A stretch of 42,548 nucleotides of DNA from Phycisphaerales bacterium (GTDB lineage: Bacteria; Planctomycetota; Phycisphaerae; Phycisphaerales; UBA1924), in contig JALHNL010000019.1 in assembly GCA_022843545.1 (NCBI GenBank), forward strand, positions 1-42,548. Direction: 5' to 3'. Numbering within the stretch: the stretch's first letter is position 1; the number at the start of each line of letters is the position of its first letter. The notes beneath the pieces are model-generated. The model worked only from the letters and a program-made list of their open reading frames with translations, was not told where the DNA came from and did no database searches. This document shows, piece by piece, positions 15,486 to 21,020 of this stretch. The translations under genes and the position numbers were made by a program.

Positions 15486-16714
15486 CCCGGGCGGGCGCCA
15501 AGCCCCCGGCGGCGCGCGTATGTTCGCACATGGCCCGAACGTCGCCCATCCTGCCCTTGCTTCTCGCGCACGAACCGCTGGTCGAGACCTACGGCCCCGT
15601 CGAGCCTGATCGCCCGCCCGTGGAGGTTGTGCAGACCTTCGGGCCCATCGAAGCCGAATACGCCGCCATCCGCAAGGGCTGTGTCCTGATCGACCAGCCG
15701 CAGCGCGGCACGCTGGTCTTGGAGGGCGCTGATCGGCTGCCGTTCCTGAACCGAATGGTGACGCAGGAACTCAAGACGCTGGAGCCCTGGCGATCCGTGG
15801 GTTCGTTCTGGCTCAGCCGCAAGGGGCGCATCGACGCGGACCTGCGGGTGATCGCGCTGCCCGACCGCATACTGCTGGATGTGGACGTTCACGCGGCGGA
15901 CCGCACGGTGGCCGGGCTGTCGGCGTATGTGATCGCCGATGATGTGACGATCAAGGACGCCAGCGCCGACTGGCATCGCGTGGCCCTTCACGGTCCGCAG
16001 TCATCGACGCTGCTTGGCGCGACGGCGCAGGGCTGGCGCGATCTGGGCGAGGGCGAGGCGCTGCCGATCTGCATCGCCGGCGTGAGCGTGATCGCCGAGC
16101 GGCGCGACTCGGCGGGCGCTCCGGGCATCGAGTTGTTCATGCCGACCGCGTCGGCCCGGGCGGTGTTCGACGCGCTGATGCGCGCGCCAAAGCCGCCCAA
16201 ACCCGCGGGCTGGGCCGCGTGGAACATCGCGCGGATCGAAGCGGGGACGCCCGTGTATCACCTCGACTTCGGACCCGACGCGCTGCCCGCGGAGACGGGC
16301 GTGCTCGACCAGCGGGTGTCGTTCAAGAAGGGCTGCTATCTGGGGCAGGAGATCGTGGCCCGCATGCACGCGCTGGGGCACCCGGCGAAGGTCTTGGTCG
16401 GTCTGAGGGTGGACGTGCCGCCGGAGTTCAACGCCGGCCGTGTCGGCGCCGACGATCCGTCTCAGGACGCTCCGCTGCCCGAGCCGCCTCCCCAGCCCAT
16501 CAGCGGCGCGGGCGTGTGGGCTGACGGCGCGGCCGAGAGCGCACCGCCCCTGGGCCGCGTGACCAGCAGCACGATCAGCCCGATGCTGGGCAACCGCGTC
16601 GTGTGCTTCGCCGTGGTGAAGTGGGGGAGCCACACGCCCGGCACGCGCCTGCTTACTGAGGCTGACGGACGCCGGCTGGGCGCGGTGGTGGCTGACGGTC
16701 TGCGGTTCGTTTAG
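15482..16714 (+). CDS. ygfZ: YgfZ/GcvT-like folate-binding protein
   Basis: The 410-aa protein has the GcvT aminomethyltransferase fold and carries the diagnostic YgfZ motif KGCYLGQEIVARMHALGHPAK with Cys285. YgfZ proteins bind tetrahydrofolate and help maintain certain Fe-S enzymes, including RlmA/MiaB-type radical SAM proteins. The N-terminal region (EYAAIRKGCVLIDQPQRGTLVLEGADRLPFLNRMV...) fits the GcvT N-domain. An unusual Pro/Asp-rich insert (about residues 325-345) interrupts the C-terminal barrel. The start at 15482 overlaps the MFS stop by 4 bp (ATGA); an internal ATG at 15530 (MARTSPILPLL) is the alternative. Confidence 0.87.
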   Translation: MTRAGAKPPAARVCSHMARTSPILPLLLAHEPLVETYGPVEPDRPPVEVVQTFGPIEAEYAAIRKGCVLIDQPQRGTLVLEGADRLPFLNRMVTQELKTLEPWRSVGSFWLSRKGRIDADLRVIALPDRILLDVDVHAADRTVAGLSAYVIADDVTIKDASADWHRVALHGPQSSTLLGATAQGWRDLGEGEALPICIAGVSVIAERRDSAGAPGIELFMPTASARAVFDALMRAPKPPKPAGWAAWNIARIEAGTPVYHLDFGPDALPAETGVLDQRVSFKKGCYLGQEIVARMHALGHPAKVLVGLRVDVPPEFNAGRVGADDPSQDAPLPEPPPQPISGAGVWADGAAESAPPLGRVTSSTISPMLGNRVVCFAVVKWGSHTPGTRLLTEADGRRLGAVVADGLRFV

Positions 16715-16730
16715 CCCGCACCAATCACAC

Positions 16731-16755
16731 GGGCGGGAGTGGACGCGGCCCGCCC
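16731..16755. other. GC-rich hairpin between ygfZ and the helix-turn-helix gene
   Basis: GGGCGGG (16731-16737), an 11-nt loop and CCCGCCC (16749-16755) make a perfect 7-bp stem 16 nt after the ygfZ stop. No T-run follows, so it is not a classical intrinsic terminator. It may be a processing or pausing structure. Confidence 0.4.
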
Positions 16756-16782
16756 TCCCGGCTTGGATTCGCCGGTCGCTCC

Positions 16783-18453
16783 ATGCCCCCTCTGCCCGCC
16801 CTTCGCGTGTCCGCCCTGGCTCGGCTCGCCGACGAGCTGCGCTACTCGCCGCCGCCCGCCGCGCGCCGGCATGTGCAGCGTGCCGAGGAACTGCTCGACA
16901 AGATCAGCGACGCACAAACGTACCCGGAAGACTTCATCGTCTTCGCGGTGACGGGATTCCGACCGGAGATCGCCGAGCCCGCCCTTATCCCCGGCGCCGC
17001 CGTGCGGGCCGACCTGCCACCGCTGATCGAGCGTCTGAGCGTCGCGGCGGGCTGGACGCGCAAGGACCTGGGCCAGGGCTGGGTGACCGCGGCGGAGGTC
17101 TGCAAGGCCTGGAAAGTCAGCAAGAAGACACTGGACCGATACCGCCGGCGCGGGCTGCCGGCGCGGCGCGTCAGCGGCGAACGCGGGCGCACGGTGATCC
17201 TGTTTGAAGCGCGGCGGGTGCGGGCCTTCGCCGCCGGCAACCGGCGCGACCTGGGCAAGGCCTCGCGATTCTCGCGCATCGACGCTTTGCTCGCGCAGAA
17301 ACTGGTCCGCCGCGCGGAGCGCTACCGACTTTGGCTGGGATGGTCCGATTCTCGCATCGCCGCGCGGCTGGGCCCGCGGTTTGGCCGTTCGCCCGAGGCG
17401 ATCCGGGTGCTGCTGAAGCGAGAAGCGGACCGACGGCCGCCGAGCGGGCGTCTGGGTGCAAGCCAGCGGCGGCTGGTGGAGCGGGCCGTGCGGCTCAACG
17501 TGAGCATGACGCTGATCGCTTCTCGCCTCCGGTCCACGGTGCCCAGCATTCACCGCGCGTTCTGGATGCGCCGAGTCGAGATGCTGCGGGCGATGGATCT
17601 GGCGTCGCCCGAGGCGATGTTCGACGGGCGGGAGGGGCTCGTGAGCGAGGCCCTCGCGCACCCCGCCGCGACGCGGAACCTGGGCCGCCCCGGGGCGGCC
17701 AACCTGCTGGCGCATCTGCGCGAGTCGTTGGAGGCGGGCTGGCCCGACGCGGACGAAGAGCTTGCCCGCGCGATGGCGATGGGCGCGCTGCTCTTCCGCG
17801 CCCAGCGCAGGCTGGCCGGGGTGCCGCGGACCTCGCCCCGCGCTTCAGATCTCGATGCGGTCCAGACCGACCTGCTCTGGGCGGCGCGCCTGATCGCCGA
17901 GCAGGTGCGGGCGCAGCAGATGATGGTCTTGCGCAGCGTCGAATCTCGCTTCGCGCGAGGGCTCGAGGACCTTCCGCCCGCGATGGCCCAGGCCGCGGTG
18001 GTCGAGTGCGCCATGGTGATCGCAGAGGCGGCGAGGCGGTTTGTGCCCGCTCGCTCCGGCGCGGCGCAGGCTCCGCGGCTCGCCGCGCCCGCGGGGTTGG
18101 GCGTGGCGCGCGTGCTGGCGAGGTTGGCCGGTGTGTTCGCCGCCGATCTGGAGACCGTCGCGGGCCGCGCCGCCCGCCGGCCCAGCGTCTTGCCCGGCGA
18201 GGTGACCCTGCCCGACTGGACCCGGCGACTGACGCCGTGGCAGGTGCTCATCGAGCCCGGGCCGTGGGCCCGCCCATCCCCCGATGACCAGAGTGCACGC
18301 GCGATCGTGCTCCGGTCGCGATTCGGCTTCGCGCCCGCTCCCCGCCCTCACACGCTGGCTGAACTGGCGCTGGAGCGCCGCATTCCCGAGGTCGTCGCGG
18401 GTCGCGCCGTGCGATCGGCCGTCCTGGATGCCCGTCGCCGGCACGGAGCGTGA
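16783..18453 (+). CDS. Large helix-turn-helix protein with sigma-factor-like segments
   Basis: The 556-aa basic protein is of no family I can name. Residues 100-130 (WVTAAEVCKAWKVSKKTLDRY...RGLPARRV) read as a MerR-like helix-turn-helix. Residues 186-213 (GWSDSRIAARLGPRFGRSPEAIRVLLKR) and about 230-275 (RAVRLNVSMTLIASRL) look like further HTH units resembling sigma-70 region 3/4 helices. The last 50 residues (LRSRFGF...PHTLAELALERRIP) resemble the RxGL...TLEEIG segment that begins sigma-70 region 4.2, but the recognition helix is degenerate. It may be a diverged sigma-like or DNA-binding regulator. Its stop is 2 nt before the GT9 ATG, so the two are probably co-translated. Confidence 0.7.
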   Translation: MPPLPALRVSALARLADELRYSPPPAARRHVQRAEELLDKISDAQTYPEDFIVFAVTGFRPEIAEPALIPGAAVRADLPPLIERLSVAAGWTRKDLGQGWVTAAEVCKAWKVSKKTLDRYRRRGLPARRVSGERGRTVILFEARRVRAFAAGNRRDLGKASRFSRIDALLAQKLVRRAERYRLWLGWSDSRIAARLGPRFGRSPEAIRVLLKREADRRPPSGRLGASQRRLVERAVRLNVSMTLIASRLRSTVPSIHRAFWMRRVEMLRAMDLASPEAMFDGREGLVSEALAHPAATRNLGRPGAANLLAHLRESLEAGWPDADEELARAMAMGALLFRAQRRLAGVPRTSPRASDLDAVQTDLLWAARLIAEQVRAQQMMVLRSVESRFARGLEDLPPAMAQAAVVECAMVIAEAARRFVPARSGAAQAPRLAAPAGLGVARVLARLAGVFAADLETVAGRAARRPSVLPGEVTLPDWTRRLTPWQVLIEPGPWARPSPDDQSARAIVLRSRFGFAPAPRPHTLAELALERRIPEVVAGRAVRSAVLDARRRHGA

Positions 18454-18455
18454 CC

Positions 18456-19316
18456 ATGAACCGGCACGTGATCATGCACGCGGGAGCGCTGGGCGACTTC
18501 GTGATGATCTGGCCCATGATGCGGGCGATCATCGCCCAGGGTGGCGAGTGCGTGATCTTCGCGCCAGCCTCCAAGGCCCGACTGGCCCGGCGTGTGCTGG
18601 GGCCGCGTGTGATCGCCCGCGACATCGAGCACCCCGCCCTCGCCGCGCTCTGGCGCGGGCCTGATGCCGTGGAGGCGCCGGTGGACGCGGAGGCGAGGCG
18701 GGCGTGGTCGTTCGTCGCGGCGGAGGGCGATGCGAAGTGGCTCGCCGCGGCGCAGAGGGCGTTTCCTGCCGCGGTTGTGTCGCCTGTTGGCCCCCCCGGG
18801 AGCGCATCACGCGCCGAGGCGTGGCGGGAGTTGAACGTGGCCGGCGCGGGCGGAGCACCGGCGCGACCGCCGCGGCGCGAACGGCCGCTCATGATCCACC
18901 TCGGCGCGGGATCGGGCAGCAAGCGGTGGCCCCTGGCCCGCTGGCGTGAGTGCGTCGACCTCATCGGACTGCCGGTCCGCGTGGTGGCCGGCGAGGTGGA
19001 GCGCGAGCAGTGGGGGGCGGATGAACTGGCGGTGTTCGCCGACCTCGGCGGCGTGTTCATCGACAGTCTCGATGCGCTCGCGGACGAGATCGACGGCTCG
19101 CAGCTCTTCATCGGCTGCGACACGGGGCCAACGCACCTGGCGGCGCAGTTGGGCGGGCCAACCGTTGCGCTCTTCGGCCTGACCGACCCGCGCGTCTGGG
19201 CGCCTGCGGGGCCATGCGTGCGGGTGCTGGCCCCCTCAACGCCATCGCCGATGAACTGGCTCTTGCCCCGGCAGCTGGCCGAGGTGGTGCGGGAACTCCT
19301 GAAGATGAACAGTTAA
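18456..19316 (+). CDS. GT9-family glycosyltransferase (heptosyltransferase-like)
   Basis: The 286-aa protein has the GT-B features of family 9. The N-terminal acceptor-side motif is HAGALGDFVMIWPMMRAI. The mid-protein HLGAGSGSKRWPLARW (about 149-164) matches the H-x-GxxxxxKxWP sugar-nucleotide motif of WaaC/WaaF/RfaF. IGCDTGPTHLAAQLGGPTVALFG (about 221-243) matches the NDSGPxHLAAALGxPxVALFG motif. Members transfer heptose or another sugar from a nucleotide donor onto lipopolysaccharide or other acceptors; the acceptor here is unknown. It is shorter than typical (about 320-350 aa). ATG 18456 was chosen because GGAG (18445-18448) is 7 nt upstream; GTG 18450, overlapping the previous stop, is the alternative. 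Confidence 0.88.
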   Translation: MNRHVIMHAGALGDFVMIWPMMRAIIAQGGECVIFAPASKARLARRVLGPRVIARDIEHPALAALWRGPDAVEAPVDAEARRAWSFVAAEGDAKWLAAAQRAFPAAVVSPVGPPGSASRAEAWRELNVAGAGGAPARPPRRERPLMIHLGAGSGSKRWPLARWRECVDLIGLPVRVVAGEVEREQWGADELAVFADLGGVFIDSLDALADEIDGSQLFIGCDTGPTHLAAQLGGPTVALFGLTDPRVWAPAGPCVRVLAPSTPSPMNWLLPRQLAEVVRELLKMNS

Positions 19317-19344
19317 TATAGAGTGTGCGCTGATCATGGCGCAA

Positions 19345-19363
19345 ACAAAATCAACTATTTTGT
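19345..19363. promoter_or_regulatory. AT-rich inverted repeat upstream of the 19375 promoter
   Basis: ACAAAAT (19345-19351), a 5-nt loop and ATTTTGT (19357-19363) form a perfect 7-bp inverted repeat. It lies 29 nt after the GT9 stop and 12 nt before the -35 box. It could be a regulator site or, with its T-run, a weak terminator for the GT9 transcript. Confidence 0.45.
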
Positions 19364-19382
19364 GTCATCCGAACTTGACACA
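19361..19382. promoter_or_regulatory. Perfect operator-like palindrome TGTGTCA-N8-TGACACA
   Basis: TGTGTCA (19361-19367) and TGACACA (19376-19382) are exact reverse complements separated by 8 nt. The right arm overlaps the TTGACA -35 box at 19375-19380. Symmetry and spacing fit a dimeric helix-turn-helix regulator, roughly of the CRP/FNR or GntR kind (inference). Binding here would be expected to repress. Confidence 0.6.
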
Positions 19383-19402
19383 TAGACGAATGATGGTAAA
19401 GT
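19375..19402 (+). promoter_or_regulatory. Sigma-70-type promoter, TTGACA-16-TAAAGT
   Basis: A consensus -35 box TTGACA (19375-19380) is followed after 16 nt by TAAAGT (19397-19402), which matches TATAAT at 4 of 6 positions. It sits in an AT-rich patch about 60 bp after the GT9 stop and would start a transcript near 19409 that ends at the terminator at 20034-20063. Confidence 0.6.
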
Positions 19403-19461
19403 TCTGCGTAACCCAGGGAGTAAGCGCTGGGTCCCCGGCTTTGGGTGCGTCCGGTCCGTCC

Positions 19462-19495
19462 GGGTGTCGTTTGGGGCTGGGGTGTGGTTCGGGGG
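19462..19495 (+). other. G-rich tract, loose G-quadruplex motif
   Basis: Four G-runs (19462-19464, 19473-19476, 19479-19482, 19491-19495) are separated by loops of 8, 2 and 8 nt. This is looser than the usual 1-7 nt loop rule but capable of G4 formation. It lies in the predicted leader of the 19.4-20.06 kb transcript. Confidence 0.4.
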
Positions 19496-19616
19496 CGGCC
19501 CCGTTCCGCGAGCCGGGTGGTGTGCGAATAATCACCCGTTCAAAGTTGTGCGGGTGCCGTGCGGAGCGTGACCGCCCGGCCGCCTAGCCGGAATCGTCTC
19601 CGATCACGCCAGGACC

Positions 19617-20006
19617 GTGTGCCCAGTGAACCGCTCGATGCTCCCAACCCGAACCGCGACCCGTCACGGGGGTGCCACGCGCACCCGCCGGGTCGTGTGC
19701 GGCTGGGAGTCGGCGGGTTCGCCGTCGCCAGAACTGGTGAAATCGCCCGTTATTTCGGGCTATTCCATCGGAGTGGGCGATCTCCCGGCCGGTCTGGGTT
19801 CAACTCTGTCCTCGGTGTCTGTCCTTATGGGCGGCGCGGGTGGGCGGGGTTGGGGCCTGGTTGGGAGTGGCTTGGGGCGTCTGAGCTTGGCGGGTGTTGA
19901 TCGCGACGGTCGTGATCAGGATGCCGCCTTCCAGGCCCGTCCCTTCGGCTTCCCGGTCTTCAACCAGTACGGCTTCCAGAATCGCTTCAGGTCTCCGGTC
20001 GTCTAG
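19617..20006 (+). CDS. Possible small protein, 129 aa, Gly-rich with aromatic tail
   Basis: The open frame begins at GTG 19617 (AGGA is close upstream; GTG 19626 or ATG 19828 are alternatives). It contains a Gly-rich middle (MGGAGGRGWGLVGSGLG) encoded by the G-quadruplex tract. The C-terminal tail DQDAAFQARPFGFPVFNQYG has strongly coding-like codon use over its last 35 codons. The first half is less coding-like (about 75% G/C third positions, against more than 90% in neighbouring genes). The terminator starts 28 nt after the stop. No family was recognised. Either a fast-evolving small protein or a structured RNA with a short terminal ORF would fit. Confidence 0.4.
   Translation: MCPVNRSMLPTRTATRHGGATRTRRVVCGWESAGSPSPELVKSPVISGYSIGVGDLPAGLGSTLSSVSVLMGGAGGRGWGLVGSGLGRLSLAGVDRDGRDQDAAFQARPFGFPVFNQYGFQNRFRSPVV
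19838..19855 (+). other. Canonical G-quadruplex motif
   Basis: GGG-T-GGG-C-GGGG-TT-GGGG has four runs with loops of 1, 1 and 2 nt, the most stable class of G-quadruplex motif. It lies on the predicted transcribed strand inside the small ORF at 19617-20006. Confidence 0.6.
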
Positions 20007-20033
20007 CGTCGGTCTTCCAGCAGGAAGTCCTCG

Positions 20034-20063
20034 CGGCCCCGGAGACCAACCTCCGGGGCCGTG
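20034..20063 (+). terminator. Strong hairpin terminator
   Basis: CGGCCCCGGAG (20034-20044), a 6-nt loop and CTCCGGGGCCG (20051-20061) form a perfect 11-bp stem, followed by TGTTCGTTT. A smaller hairpin CTTCC-AGCA-GGAAG lies just upstream (about 20013-20026). It ends the transcript from the promoter at 19375. Confidence 0.75.
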
Positions 20064-20198
20064 TTCGTTTCTGGTCAGTGTGCCATGACGCGGTGCGTCA
20101 AGGGTGTCTCATCAAGTAGTAAGTAGGCAGTGTTCAAGAGCGAGCGTGGACATACATAAGTAAGGGAGTGTACGCGTGCGGCATGCCAGCGGCATGAA

Positions 20199-20246
20199 CC
20201 CGGAACGACCGCTGCCCGAGGGGCGCCCCTCGGCTCATCCTCCGGG
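20199..20246. repeat. Structured repeat, copy 1
   Basis: This copy starts CCCGGAACGACCG and ends CTCATCCTCCGGG; the outer CCCGGA and TCCGGG pair. The inner part is an 18-bp perfect palindrome (20216-20233, CCGAGGGG/CCCCTCGG). Copy 2 is at 20345-20395. The conserved ends with different but still self-pairing interiors suggest an RNA or DNA structural element. Confidence 0.6.
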
Positions 20247-20344
20247 CTCGTGGGGCGCGGGCACGCCGCGACGCGGAGACTCCACACCCTGCGCGGGACC
20301 CGTGAGGACTCGGGCCCCGCGCGCCAGGCGGCTGGCGACATGCT

Positions 20345-20395
20345 CCCGGAACGACCGTTGTGCGATCGGGCGACCGATCCGCCTCATCCTCCGGG
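20345..20395. repeat. Structured repeat, copy 2
   Basis: The end blocks of copy 1 (CCCGGAACGACCG and CTCATCCTCCGGG) are exactly conserved here. The interior differs yet still folds: GATCGG (20364-20369), a GCGA tetraloop of the GNRA class and CCGATC (20374-20379). The interior is 3 nt longer than in copy 1. Confidence 0.6.
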
Positions 20396-20449
20396 CACAT
20401 GCGCTCCGCCGGGTCGGGTGATTGACCCCGAGTCCCCGTGACTCTCTCT

Positions 20450-20475
20450 CCCGCTGGGCTTCATCGTTCAGCGGG
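20450..20475 (+). other. Hairpin CCCGCTG/CAGCGGG
   Basis: CCCGCTG (20450-20456) pairs with CAGCGGG (20469-20475) around a 12-nt loop, followed by GGTTTG. It is only weakly terminator-like because it has no proper T-run. It separates the repeats from the small ORF at 20590. Confidence 0.4.
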
Positions 20476-20589
20476 GGTTTGCCGGATTCACCGCACGTTG
20501 ATGAACGAGGCCCCGAGCCCGGGCGCGATCGCCGCGCCCGCGAGGTCCCCGTCGTCTGCGTGCGCGAGACGAATCCGCGGAGGTGCCGC

Positions 20590-20817
20590 ATGGCCCGTGT
20601 CGAGCGGTCGTGGTCCCGTCAGCCCCTGTCCAGCGCCCCGGTCGTGCCGGGTCGGCTCGCCTATTGGCGCGAGCCGCGCGCCAGCGCTCCCTGCGAGGGC
20701 GCCGTCGCCGGCGCGGACATGAGCGAGTTTGCGTCCAGCCACACGGACGCGACGGACCTGGGTGACCGCGCGGGCGATGGCGTGCTCGCCACCGTGCCCC
20801 AGGCCGTCCGGTCGTGA
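20590..20817 (+). CDS. Possible small protein, 75 aa, unknown
   Basis: The ATG at 20590 has a strong Shine-Dalgarno (GGAGG, 20579-20583) at 6-nt spacing. About 90% of its codons end in G or C, like real genes of this genome. The protein begins MARVERSWSRQPLSSAPVV, continues through a mixed-charge middle (LAYWREPRASAPCEG) and ends ATDLGDRAGDGVLATVPQA. There is no signal peptide, membrane helix or known motif. It stands alone in the gene-poor region, with a large hairpin about 115 nt downstream. No family was recognised. Confidence 0.45.
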   Translation: MARVERSWSRQPLSSAPVVPGRLAYWREPRASAPCEGAVAGADMSEFASSHTDATDLGDRAGDGVLATVPQAVRS

Positions 20818-20930
20818 CCGAGTCTCTCGCGAGGCGGCGGAGCACACGGGCCGACGAGGCCCCACGGATCGGCTGACCGCCGGACGCCGCCCTTTGCACG
20901 GGCCCCTTCGCTACGGGTCCGCCATTCACC

Positions 20931-20962
20931 GCGGGCCGTCGATGAACCCATCGGCGGCCCGC
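20931..20962. terminator. Long hairpin at the end of the gene-poor region
   Basis: GCGGGCCGTCGATG, a 4-nt loop AACC and CATCGGCGGCCCGC pair over 14 bp with a single G-T. It lies 58 bp beyond the stop of the reverse GH20-like gene and 114 bp beyond the forward ORF at 20590, so it could serve both transcripts. No T-run follows on either strand, so termination is a guess. Confidence 0.45.
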
Positions 20963-21020
20963 ATTCAGCCAGCCGTTCCAGTGCTCGACCGGGTGCGTTG
21001 CCCGGCGGGCGCTTTGCATC

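Larger units (their letters stand above)
19317..21020. other. 1.7-kb region without recognised genes, rich in structure
   Basis: Between the GT9 gene and the GH20-like gene no known protein family is visible. The left part (19345-20063) reads as one transcription unit: palindromes, a TTGACA promoter, G-rich tracts, a small ORF and a terminator. The right part (20090-20962) holds an AT-rich patch, two structured repeats, hairpins and another small ORF. Base use is unusual: 19430-19900 is G- and T-rich on the forward strand, unlike the neighbouring genes. No transposase, tRNA or rRNA remnant was seen. Elements are listed separately. Confidence 0.6.

Noticed and set aside
19400-20060. RNase P RNA, tmRNA, SRP RNA or 6S RNA as identity of the unknown transcript
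   Set aside because: I looked for core motifs such as GAGGAAAGTCCG and a terminal TTCGAATCCC...CCA and found none. A covariance-model search would be decisive.
19894-20088. Overlapping 64-codon frame near the end of the unknown transcript
   Set aside because: It crosses the terminator hairpin at 20034-20063, and its Ser/Arg/Pro composition is typical of an out-of-frame reading.
20075-20400. Reverse-strand frames where the two structured repeats both read PEDE...VVPG.CR
   Set aside because: The two copies fall in different frames of the reverse strand, so they cannot form one protein with two repeats. The resemblance follows from the DNA repeat itself.
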